Positions 8,710 to 16,984 of a DNA stretch of 64,000 bases are shown here, one piece after another. A program made the position numbers and the translations under genes. How positions within the stretch are numbered: the stretch's first letter is position 1; each line of letters begins with the position of its first letter. The notes beneath the pieces are model-generated. The model did not search any database and was not told the origin of the DNA. It saw nothing but the letters and a program-made list of their open reading frames with translations. Source of the stretch: Corynebacterium sp. CNCTC7651 (GTDB lineage Bacteria; Actinomycetota; Actinomycetes; Mycobacteriales; Mycobacteriaceae); contig NZ_CP071246.1 of the NCBI RefSeq assembly GCF_021496665.1, positions 1,984,001 through 2,048,000 on the forward strand, written 5' to 3'.

Positions 8710-9444
8710 ATGGAGCTTATTTCGCTTAACGACGTTCACAAGACCTACCCCAACGGACACCAAGCCCTCCGCGGCGTGAGCCTCGATGTGGCGGCCGGCG
8801 AGGTGGTTGCCATCATCGGCCCGTCCGGCTGCGGCAAGTCCACGCTCCTTCGCACCGTGAACGGGTTGGAGCCGGTGGATAGCGGCCGCATCTTCGTAGA
8901 CGGCGTGGACGTGACCGCCGCCGGGACGAAGCTGAAGGACGTGCGCACCGACGTGGGCATGGTCTTCCAGTCCTACGACCTCTTCCCCCACCTCACGGTG
9001 ATGAAGAATCTGCTGCTCGCCCCCAAGGTGGTGCAGGGCGCCAACGAGAAAGAGGCACGCGAGCGCGCCTTGGCGCTGCTGGATCGCGTCGGCCTGGCCG
9101 ACAAGGCGGACGCCCGCCCGCGCGAGCTTTCTGGCGGCCAGAAGCAGCGCGTTGCCATCGTGCGCGCGCTGATGATGCAGCCGAAGGCATTGCTTCTCGA
9201 CGAAATCACAGCCTCCCTCGACCCCGAAATCGTCCGCGAGGTACTTGAGGTGGTTGTGGATTTGGCCCGCGAGGGAATGACCATGCTGGTGGTCACCCAC
9301 GAGATGTCCTTTGCAAAGGCCGTTGCGGACCGCATTGTGTTCATGGATGCCGGCCAGATCATCGAGGTTGGCCCGCCTGAGGAGTTCTTCGCCGCACCCA
9401 AGTCTGAGCGCGCCCAGCGGTTCTTGAACCAGCTGGTGTTCTAG
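8710..9444 (+). CDS. polar amino acid ABC transporter ATP-binding protein
   Basis: The 244-residue ATPase powers the importer. Walker A is GPSGCGKST (about residues 37-45), the Q-loop lies in GMVFQSYDLFPH, the signature is LSGGQKQR and Walker B is ALLLDE, followed by the H-loop VVTHEM. The D-loop region reads ITASLDPE where most paralogues have PTSALDPE, a small departure. It directly abuts the permease gene stop and ends the operon. Confidence 0.9.
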   Translation: MELISLNDVHKTYPNGHQALRGVSLDVAAGEVVAIIGPSGCGKSTLLRTVNGLEPVDSGRIFVDGVDVTAAGTKLKDVRTDVGMVFQSYDLFPHLTVMKNLLLAPKVVQGANEKEARERALALLDRVGLADKADARPRELSGGQKQRVAIVRALMMQPKALLLDEITASLDPEIVREVLEVVVDLAREGMTMLVVTHEMSFAKAVADRIVFMDAGQIIEVGPPEEFFAAPKSERAQRFLNQLVF

Positions 9445-9519
9445 GTCTCGCGCCGCTTAGCGTTGCCTGTACCCCGATTTTTGGTGTTCCTTTTCCGCGC
9501 GCTACCAGCAGGGGCACAG

Positions 9520-9525
9520 TACTAT
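9520..9525 (+). promoter_or_regulatory. possible -10 box TACTAT
   Basis: TACTAT fits TANNNT and lies about 64 bases before the start of the second coiled-coil envelope gene. A clear -35 was not found. Confidence 0.3.
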
Positions 9526-9589
9526 CCCAGGGGAGCAGCTCCTTGCTTCCCTGCCCCGCTGCCCTTCCCTCTGGACACTGGAGACCCCA

Positions 9590-10249
9590 ATGAAGAACTC
9601 CCTGCGCGCCGGCATCGTTGCCGCCTCCCTCGCCGCAACCACCATCGTTGTTCCGGCCGCACACGCCGATTCCGCCACCATCGCAGCTGTGGCCCCTTCC
9701 GTGAATGTCACCGCAACGGTGACCAAGACTGACGCGGCTCCGGCCACTACCGTCAGCACGATTACCAAGGTCGGCGCGGATGACGCGGTCGCAGAGGCTA
9801 AGCGCCAGCTGGCTGGCCTCAAACCGGCTGAGGCACTCGAAAAGGCGAAGCAGATTCGCGCGGAGAAAATCAGGGAGCTCGGCAACGTCGAGGAGCGCTT
9901 GGCGGCCGAAGATAAGAAGCTCGCTGACTTGTCCAAGGAGCTCGAGGACGCGAAGAAGACCAACGACAAGGCCAAGATCGACGCAGCTCAGAAGAAGTAC
10001 GACGACCAGAAGAAGAAGGTCGACACCGCGAAGCAGCAGCTGGCTGACAGCAAAGCAAAGCTCGCCGAGAAGGAGAAGCAGCTTGCACAGGCCGAGTCCG
10101 CGCTGAAGTTCGTGAACGGCTTCTCTTCCTTTAAGGACGACGAGGGCCTGACCCCGCTCGGCATCATCACCGTCGTCGTTGGTGTCCTGGCCGTCCTGGG
10201 CATCGGCGCGTTCGCACTACCGACCATCCAGAAGATGCTCCAGCGCTAA
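9590..10249 (+). CDS. secreted coiled-coil envelope protein, paralogue of the one at 141
   Basis: This 219-residue protein has a signal peptide ending near AAHADS (residue 26), a Lys/Glu/Ala-rich coiled coil at about residues 65-165, and one C-terminal membrane helix (about 185-205) with a short basic end (KMLQR). The architecture and the C-terminal sequence (LTPLGI then a hydrophobic run, then LPTIQ) resemble the protein at 141 (LTPVGI, then MPNLQ). GGAG precedes the ATG. It is monocistronic with its own terminator. Function is unknown; the shape suggests a wall- or periplasm-spanning tether. Confidence 0.75.
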   Translation: MKNSLRAGIVAASLAATTIVVPAAHADSATIAAVAPSVNVTATVTKTDAAPATTVSTITKVGADDAVAEAKRQLAGLKPAEALEKAKQIRAEKIRELGNVEERLAAEDKKLADLSKELEDAKKTNDKAKIDAAQKKYDDQKKKVDTAKQQLADSKAKLAEKEKQLAQAESALKFVNGFSSFKDDEGLTPLGIITVVVGVLAVLGIGAFALPTIQKMLQR

Positions 10250-10326
10250 CGCTCAAGCGCGCCGGCGCGACCGCCGGTGCGACCGGCCTGACCGCAGCGC
10301 CCAGCGCGACGCGGCCACTAAACACC

Positions 10327-10364
10327 AAAGAGGTGCGAGCCCACAGGCTCACACCTCTTTTTCT
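10327..10364 (+). terminator. rho-independent terminator of the coiled-coil gene
   Basis: AGAGGTGCGAGCC pairs with GGCTCACACCTCT around a CACA-type loop, with one mismatch, and is followed by a T-rich run. Confidence 0.8.
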
Positions 10365-10408
10365 TTGCCTAACCCCAAGGCAAGCGGGTCTTGCCCGCCA
10401 GCCGGCCC

Positions 10409-11308
10409 CTAGTCGCCGATCTGGTCGCGGCCGCGCTTCACAATCAGTGGATCCGGCTCGCCCACCACGTCGTGGTCCTTGTTCGTGTACTCGAACTTGG
10501 ACAGGATGTAGCGCATCGCGTTGAGGCGGGCGCGCTTCTTGTCGTTGGACTTGATGGTGATCCACGGGGACTCATCCGTATCCGTGTAGCGGAACGTCTC
10601 CTCCTTGGCACGGGTGTAGTCGTCCCACTTGTCCAGGCTGGCCAGATCCATCGGGGAGAGCTTCCACTGGCGCACCGGGTCCACCTGGCGGATGGCGAAG
10701 CGAGTGCGCTGCTCACGCTGCGTCACGGAGAACCAGAACTTGGTCAGGGAAATGCCGGAGCCGAGGATCATGTTCTCCAGCATCGGCACCTCGCGCAGGA
10801 ACTCAGCGTGCTGGGATTCGGTGCAGAAGCCCATTACGCGCTCCACGCCGGAGCGGTTGTACCAGGAGCGGTCGAAGAAGACGATCTCGCCTGCAGCCGG
10901 GAAGTGCTCAATGTAGCGCTGGAAGTACCAGCTGGTGGATTCGCGCGGGGAGGGCTTCTCCAGCGCCACCGTGCGCGCACCACGCGGGTTCAGGTGCTCG
11001 TTAAAACGCTTAATGGTGCCGCCCTTGCCGGCAGCGTCTCGACCTTCAAAGAGAATAATGTGTCGCTGACCAGTGTCCTTGGTCCAGTTCTGCCACTTCA
11101 GCAGTTCGATCTGCAGCGCGCGCTTCTTGTCCTCGTATTCGTCGCGGCTCATCCGCTCCTCGTACGGGTACTGCTCGCGCCACGTCTCAATCGGGGAGCC
11201 GTCCGGCATCAGCAGCACCGGATCATCCTCGTCAGAATCATCCACGACCCAACCCTCGGTCGCAGCGAGGTCGATCATCGGCAGTTCGTCATCTTTGTGG
11301 TCAGCCAT
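10409..11308 (-). CDS. ppk2: polyphosphate kinase 2 (PPK2 family)
   Basis: PPK2 enzymes transfer phosphate between polyphosphate and nucleoside diphosphates in the cytoplasm. The 299-residue protein has Walker A GRDAAGKGG (about 105-113), the lid-region residues NEHLNPRGAR and the Walker B-like FFDRSWYNR. Size matches single-domain class I PPK2. The start is uncertain: ATG at 11308 and ATG at 11317 are both possible, and neither has a strong ribosome site. It lies just downstream of porH-porA, the same order as in C. glutamicum, but a terminator separates them. Confidence 0.9.
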   Translation of the reverse strand: MADHKDDELPMIDLAATEGWVVDDSDEDDPVLLMPDGSPIETWREQYPYEERMSRDEYEDKKRALQIELLKWQNWTKDTGQRHIILFEGRDAAGKGGTIKRFNEHLNPRGARTVALEKPSPRESTSWYFQRYIEHFPAAGEIVFFDRSWYNRSGVERVMGFCTESQHAEFLREVPMLENMILGSGISLTKFWFSVTQREQRTRFAIRQVDPVRQWKLSPMDLASLDKWDDYTRAKEETFRYTDTDESPWITIKSNDKKRARLNAMRYILSKFEYTNKDHDVVGEPDPLIVKRGRDQIGD

Positions 11309-11410
11309 AATCTGCATTCTACGCTGCGAACTTAGGCCCTGCCCGCTCGCTCTGGGGCATGTTGCTTGACGACGTTCACTTCCCCAACCACAATCCCCCA
11401 ACAACAGCGA

Positions 11411-11441
11411 AACCCCGCCTGCGCAATCGCGCGGGCGGGGT
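11411..11441 (-). terminator. terminator after porA
   Basis: On the minus strand CCCCGCC and GGCGGGG flank a GC-rich loop and are followed by TTTCGCTG, immediately 3' of the porin pair. Confidence 0.65.
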
Positions 11442-11464
11442 GAAAGCTTAGAAGCTTGGCGCTC

Positions 11465-11608
11465 TTACTTGAGCAGGCCGAGCAGCTTGGAGAGGTTCTC
11501 AGCGATCTTGCCGAGGTCAGCCAGGGTCTTCACCAGTGCGCCGGTAACGGTAGCGGAGTCGTTGGAGAGGGCGACCCAGTTGTCGATAGCGGTCTTGAAG
11601 TTGTTCAT
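11465..11608 (-). CDS. porA: PorA-like channel-forming small protein
   Basis: The 47-residue reading frame starts MNNFKTAIDNW and ends LSKLLGLLK, giving an amphipathic helix with no signal peptide. The ATG at 11608 follows AGAAGGA at good spacing. C. glutamicum PorA (45 residues) and PorH form a hetero-oligomeric outer-membrane pore, carry O-mycoloyl groups on serines, and are encoded between groEL and ppk2, exactly as here. Ser residues at about 15 and 18 are candidate acylation sites. The assignment rests on size, synteny and helix character, since sequence identity in this family is very low. Confidence 0.72.
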   Translation of the reverse strand: MNNFKTAIDNWVALSNDSATVTGALVKTLADLGKIAENLSKLLGLLK

Positions 11609-11649
11609 CTGAATATCCTTCTGCTTAAGAGGGGTGGGGTATTAACCGA

Positions 11650-11802
11650 TTACTTGTTGATCTTGAAAGCCTTGCGGGTCTCCGCGAGGTCGATCTTGGT
11701 GAGGTTCTGGATCGCCTTCGGGGTGTCCTGGAAAACTGCGGACAGGCTCTTTGCGAAGGTGGTGAAGTCCTTGAGCAGATCGATGATGGTCTTGAGGTCC
11801 AT
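11650..11802 (-). CDS. porH: PorH-like channel-forming small protein
   Basis: The 50-residue protein begins MDLKTIIDLLKDF, close to the MDL start of C. glutamicum PorH, and forms an amphipathic helix without a signal peptide. AAAGGGGA lies 5 bases before the ATG. It precedes porA by 41 bases with no terminator between, consistent with the known co-transcription and joint pore formation. The C terminus is basic (RKAFKINK), unlike the acidic tail of the C. glutamicum protein, so pore selectivity may differ. Confidence 0.7.
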   Translation of the reverse strand: MDLKTIIDLLKDFTTFAKSLSAVFQDTPKAIQNLTKIDLAETRKAFKINK

Positions 11803-11884
11803 TTTGTCCCCTTTAGTGTCGGTGCCAGAGAACCTGGCTTGATACTGACAAATACCTGACACCCTCCAAGGGGTATCACGGGAA

Positions 11885-11914
11885 GTAGTATGCCACACCC
11901 AAGAAGACACGCAA
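11885..11914 (-). promoter_or_regulatory. possible porH-porA promoter
   Basis: On the minus strand TTGCGT and TACTAC are 18 bases apart, which would give a leader of about 75 bases. Nothing else is recognisable between here and the groEL terminator; I see no further gene in 11915-12235. Confidence 0.35.
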
Positions 11915-12235
11915 GGGCTATAGAAAAGTTATATCCCCGTTAAGTTTCTGTTCACTTTTGGACCACCTTGCAGCGCGCCCCCATTGTCAAATCAGCATCA
12001 CCCAATTACCTGCGGATTTTCGTTGACACTGCGAAATCGGCAAAAGTTCTTCCCGGAAAGGGTTAACGCGCTCGCGCTAAGCATCGATACCTAGCCCCAC
12101 CGAACGCATTGCACCCCTTAAGACGCCCCCTCTATCGGGGGTGGCCGCGGCGGCCAGCGCAGGCCCCTCCGTCACGGGGCCCCGCTCCGCCGGACCGGGC
12201 TTCGCCAGGGACAAGCGCCCCAACCTGCCGTCGTA

Positions 12236-12273
12236 AAGCAAAAGCGCGCCCTCCCACGCGGGAAGAGCGCGCC
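12236..12273 (-). terminator. groEL terminator
   Basis: On the minus strand GCGCGCTCTTCCC pairs imperfectly with GGGAGGGCGCGC and is followed by TTTTGCTTT. A CGTCGNNAAGC motif copy (12229-12239) overlaps its T-run side. Confidence 0.7.
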
Positions 12274-12311
12274 TAGCGGCCCAGCAGGGCCTCAGGAAGC
12301 CTCTAGGGGGC

Positions 12312-13985
<1,674 letters not shown>

Positions 13986-14012
13986 TTAGCACTCACACGA
14001 ATCGAGTGCCAA
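13986..14012 (-). promoter_or_regulatory. CIRCE operator 1 (HrcA)
   Basis: TTAGCACTC, a 9-base spacer and GAGTGCCAA match the CIRCE consensus with one change. On the minus strand it embeds TTGGCA and TAAATA at promoter spacing, so HrcA would cover the groEL promoter directly. Confidence 0.85.
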
Positions 14013-14022
14013 CGCCTCATTT

Positions 14023-14049
14023 TTAGCACTCTGCCCCACCGAGTGCAAG
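14023..14049 (-). promoter_or_regulatory. CIRCE operator 2 (HrcA)
   Basis: TTAGCACTC, 9 bases and GAGTGCAAG form a second CIRCE-like element 37 bp from the first. It too embeds a possible -35 (TTGCAC) and -10 (TAAAAA) on the minus strand. Confidence 0.7.
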
Positions 14050-14057
14050 GAGCCCTT

Positions 14058-14091
14058 GCTTGACGACGGTTCCTTGCAAACGTCGAAAAGC
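14058..14091. repeat. inverted pair of the CGTCGNNAAGC motif
   Basis: GCTTGACGACG at 14058 and CGTCGAAAAGC at 14081 face each other across a 12-base loop between the groEL operators and the dipeptidase. It is the only closely spaced inverted pair of this motif that I found. Confidence 0.7.
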
Positions 14092-14118
14092 TCCCAGCTC
14101 CCGCCCAGAAACCGGTGC

Positions 14119-14124
14119 TAGCGT
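14119..14124 (+). promoter_or_regulatory. -10 box TAGCGT of a probable leaderless transcript
   Basis: TAGCGT lies 6 bases before the dipeptidase ATG. The GGAGG between them is too close to the start to act as a ribosome site. Confidence 0.45.
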
Positions 14125-14130
14125 GGAGGC

Positions 14131-15474
14131 ATGAGTACCGAAAATTTGACCCCGAACCGTGACCGTATTTGGACCGACATGAAGGAGCTCGTCTCCTTCT
14201 ACTCCCCGCACTCCACGCCGGCGGCGGAGGAATCCCACCAGGCGGCCGCCGATTTCTGCGCGCAGCGGCTGGAGGAGCTGGGCCTGAACGTCGAGCGCTT
14301 TGAAACCATTGATAATGCGGACCTGATCGTCGGCACCAAGGAGGCGCAGAACGGCGCGCCGACCGTGCTGCTGTACTCCCACTACGACACCGTGATTGTG
14401 ACCAACCCGGACGCGTGGACCAACCCGCCGACTGAACTGACGGAGCGGGACGGGCGCTGGTACGGCCGCGGCGCCGCGGACTGCAAGGGCAACATTGCGA
14501 TGCACCTGGAGTCCCTGCGCCTGGTGGAGGAAGCCGGCGGCACCGACCTCGGCCTCAAGGTGGTCTTCGAGGGCGCCGAGGAGCTCGGCGGCAAGGACTC
14601 CCTGAGCAAGATGATCAAGGAGCGCCCGGAGCTTTTCGAGGCGGACATGATTGTGATCGGCGACGGCGGCAACGTGGAGGTCGGCCACCCCACCCTGGTC
14701 ACCCACCTGCGAGGTGGCGGCCAGGTCCACATTACCGTGAACACGCTCGAGGGCGCGGTGCACTCCGGCGGCTACGGCGGCGCTGCCCCGGACGCCGCGC
14801 ACGCGCTGGTGCGCATCATCGACTCCCTCTTCGACGAGCACGGGCGCACGCGTATCGACGGCGTGGATTGCACCGGCACGTGGCAGGGCGACCCGTACGG
14901 CCGCGACGCGTTCCGCCAGGACGCACGCATCCTGGACGGCGTGGAAATCCTGGGCACTGAGGACGAGGATCCGGCAGACATGATCTGGGCCCGCCCGGCA
15001 CTGACCATGATCGGCTTCACCTCCGTGCCGGTCGCCGATGCCTCTAATATTGTGAACCCCACCGCAGAGGCACTGTTGAACCTCCGCGTGCCGGCCGGCC
15101 AGGACGCGGCCGAGGTTGCAGAGAAGGTCAAGGAGCACGCGATCGCCCACGCACCGTACGGCGCGAAGGTGGAGGTGGAGATCTCCGGCGTGAACCAGCC
15201 GTTCGGCACCGACGTGGACGGCGAGGGCGTGGGCACCGTTATCCAGGCGCTCAAGGACTCCTACGGCACCGACGAGTTCGCCCTGATCGGCTCCGGCGGC
15301 TCCATCCCGCTGTGCGTGACCCTGCAGCAGACCTTCCCGGACGCGGAATTCGCGCTCTACGGCGTTGAGGAGCCGAAGTGCAACATCCACGGCGTGGACG
15401 AGTCCGTGGACCCGACCGAGATCGAGCACGTGGCCAAGGCCCAGGCGCTGTTCCTGCTGCGCTACGGCAAGTAG
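14131..15474 (+). CDS. M20-family dipeptidase
   Basis: This 447-residue zinc-dependent cytoplasmic peptidase probably cleaves dipeptides. Metal-site segments are in order: SHYDTV (His, about residue 90), GRGAADCKG (Asp), FEGAEELGG (the Glu-Glu pair), GDGGN (Asp) and the C-terminal His in NIHGVDE. A lid/dimerisation domain lies between about residues 195 and 330. It is transcribed away from groEL from a 180-base control region and ends in a strong terminator, so it is probably monocistronic. Exact substrate is unknown. Confidence 0.88.
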   Translation: MSTENLTPNRDRIWTDMKELVSFYSPHSTPAAEESHQAAADFCAQRLEELGLNVERFETIDNADLIVGTKEAQNGAPTVLLYSHYDTVIVTNPDAWTNPPTELTERDGRWYGRGAADCKGNIAMHLESLRLVEEAGGTDLGLKVVFEGAEELGGKDSLSKMIKERPELFEADMIVIGDGGNVEVGHPTLVTHLRGGGQVHITVNTLEGAVHSGGYGGAAPDAAHALVRIIDSLFDEHGRTRIDGVDCTGTWQGDPYGRDAFRQDARILDGVEILGTEDEDPADMIWARPALTMIGFTSVPVADASNIVNPTAEALLNLRVPAGQDAAEVAEKVKEHAIAHAPYGAKVEVEISGVNQPFGTDVDGEGVGTVIQALKDSYGTDEFALIGSGGSIPLCVTLQQTFPDAEFALYGVEEPKCNIHGVDESVDPTEIEHVAKAQALFLLRYGK

Positions 15475-15531
15475 GCCTCGGCGGGGAGGCCTCGGCAAGT
15501 AGGCCTCGGCAACTGCGCCGCCGCGCCAATT

Positions 15532-15555
15532 GAAGCCCCTTCGGGGGCTTTTTTA
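15532..15555 (+). terminator. dipeptidase terminator
   Basis: AAGCCCC and GGGGCTT flank a TTCG tetraloop followed by six T residues. Confidence 0.9.
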
Positions 15556-15592
15556 ATGCCCTTCGTTGGCGGAACCCCACTAGCGCTCAGGA

Positions 15593-15766
15593 CGCTCAGG
15601 GGCAGGTCTTCAGGTCGATATGTTTAAGTCGATGGGTTGAGGTCGATAATCCGAGGTCAGCCGCTTCTCTGACAGATGTAGACGTATTTCTGCATAAAAT
15701 TTTGACCTGCAATTATCGACGGGAATACATGCCCCTAAGCATGACCTGCAGTTATGCCCCTGAGCG
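15593..15766. repeat. 174-bp inverted-repeat element with iterons
   Basis: Perfect 12-bp outer arms, CGCTCAGGGGCA (15593-15604) and TGCCCCTGAGCG (15755-15766), enclose an inner imperfect pair TGACCTCGGATTATCGACC (minus, 15642-15660) and TGACCTGCAATTATCGACG (plus, 15703-15721), 15 of 19 matching. Three direct copies of (A)GTCGAT start at 15612, 15626 and 15640, exactly 14 bp apart. No gene is visible inside. Additional TGACCTG copies lie at 15742, 15894 and 15928. Confidence 0.65.
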
Positions 15767-16126
15767 AGCGTCGAAGCCGGCAGGCGGCGCCAGCGCCCGA
15801 AGCCGGCGGACACCCAATACACCCCAAACCGGCCATGGGTCCGCGGCCATTCCGGGTTTCCATATCCGTTCCCTGCGCGTAACCAGCAATTTGTGACCTG
15901 GAACACGAAATATGTTGCGCGTTACTGTGACCTGGATTACGGTAGGCATCGTGACGCAGAACACATTGCTCCTCGCCCGAGTAGCCCGAGTAGCCCGAGT
16001 AGCCCGAGTACCCAGGGCTACGTACCCCGCCGCGTAAGACCCCGCGGCGCGCGGAAGTAGTCGTTAGTACCCCAGCACCAGGGTCTCACCCACGCCCACA
16101 GCTAACGATCCATAAGGAGCCACTCC
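15767..16126. other. gene-free repeat-rich stretch
   Basis: No supported gene lies in this stretch. It contains two TGTGACCTGG-type repeats near 15892-15935 and a tandem run of the 9-mer TAGCCCGAG (three exact units at 15982, 15991 and 16000, plus a degenerate leading unit). Confidence 0.6.
15973..16010. repeat. 9-bp tandem repeat TAGCCCGAG
   Basis: Three perfect units and one degenerate unit in head-to-tail order, non-coding, about 120 bases before the next gene. Such runs are prone to slippage. Confidence 0.8.
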
Positions 16127-16750
16127 ATGTTCACCACCACTCAGGCCTCCGAGCTGCACACCACCGATCTGCACCAGAAGCTGCACGCGGCACCAACGTC
16201 CCACCCGTACTTTGGCCACGAGGGCCACGAGGGCCACGAGGGCCACGAGACGATCGAGACCATCGAGACCGCCACCCCGGCCGAGCACGAGGTTGTCGCC
16301 CGCATCGAGATCGATGCCACCCTCCCCCGCGAGCTGCGCGAGGAGGCCCGCGACATGGACTGGGGCCTGTTCATGGCCACCTACGCGCCGGAGCCGACGC
16401 TGAAGATCACGCACCTTGGCACCCAGCAGAAGAATTGGATGATGTCGGAGTACAGCTTCGATGTCCACGCCATGCCGAAGGCACGCCCGGCCACCCACAC
16501 CGCGGAGACCATCGAGGCAAACGGCCCGGTCCGCGCCATCACCCGCGTCCTGAACACGCACAACCGCTACATCGAGATCCTCAAGTTCCACCAGACTGAG
16601 CTCTTCGGCCAGACCGCCACCTACATCAAGGTCGGCCACTCGGAGCGCCACTTCCGCACCGCCTGGGTTATCGGCTTCGGCGACACCCCGGAGGCATCCG
16701 CCGCCGCGGCACTCTCCGCGGGCGCGCAGCGCATCCACGGCAACATGTAG
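16127..16750 (+). CDS. LeuA regulatory-domain-like protein with His-rich repeat
   Basis: The 207-residue protein has no catalytic TIM barrel. Its C-terminal half (about 125-205) resembles the LeuA allosteric/dimerisation domain of isopropylmalate and homocitrate synthases: ANGPVRAITRVLNTH, then an alternating strand pattern with GQTATYIKV and TAWVIGFGDTPEASA. This is fold-level recognition, not proven. The N-terminal part holds a 9-bp DNA tandem repeat encoding GHEGHEGHEGHE, a potential metal-binding stretch, and then TIETIET. AAGGAG precedes the ATG. It is monocistronic. It could bind an amino acid or partner with a LeuA-type enzyme elsewhere. Confidence 0.6.
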   Translation: MFTTTQASELHTTDLHQKLHAAPTSHPYFGHEGHEGHEGHETIETIETATPAEHEVVARIEIDATLPRELREEARDMDWGLFMATYAPEPTLKITHLGTQQKNWMMSEYSFDVHAMPKARPATHTAETIEANGPVRAITRVLNTHNRYIEILKFHQTELFGQTATYIKVGHSERHFRTAWVIGFGDTPEASAAAALSAGAQRIHGNM

Positions 16751-16777
16751 GCACTGCTGCTTATCGACGTTTCCTTA

Positions 16778-16804
16778 CAGACCCCCAGCTCCGGCGGGGG
16801 TCTG
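16778..16804 (+). terminator. terminator-like hairpin
   Basis: CAGACCCCC pairs perfectly with GGGGGTCTG; the trailing T-run is weak (TTG). A CGTCGNNAAGC motif copy (16759-16769, minus) lies between the stop codon and the hairpin. Confidence 0.55.
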
Positions 16805-16919
16805 TTGAAATGTGTACAGTGTCCCCTGTTGGCCGCGCCACATCATCTGACGCGCCTTTTATCTTGTAGCCCACGCGCCGTCCGCGAAATGCCCGCGCAG
16901 TGGGGCCTTTCAAGTTAAA

Positions 16920-16925
16920 TATGGT
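16920..16925 (+). promoter_or_regulatory. possible -10 box of the mrp operon
   Basis: TATGGT within TTAAATATGGTG fits the local -10 pattern, 60 bases before mrpA. TACAGT at 16815 is an alternative. Neither has a clear -35. Confidence 0.3.
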
Positions 16926-16984
16926 GTCTCTCCAGTTGCCCGGCTTTTTTGACCAACTGAAGCGACAAGGAGGGCCACCGCAAC

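Noticed and set aside
6476..9444. Assignment of the importer as gluABCD
   Set aside because: Gene order differs (binding protein first, ATPase last) and ligand specificity cannot be read from the sequence.
14023..15498. 491-codon open frame antisense to the dipeptidase, starting inside the CIRCE region
   Set aside because: The plus-strand M20 motifs are unambiguous and the antisense protein has no recognisable features.
15973..16010. Short repeats considered as a CRISPR array
   Set aside because: Units are 9 bp with no spacers and there are no cas genes in the window.
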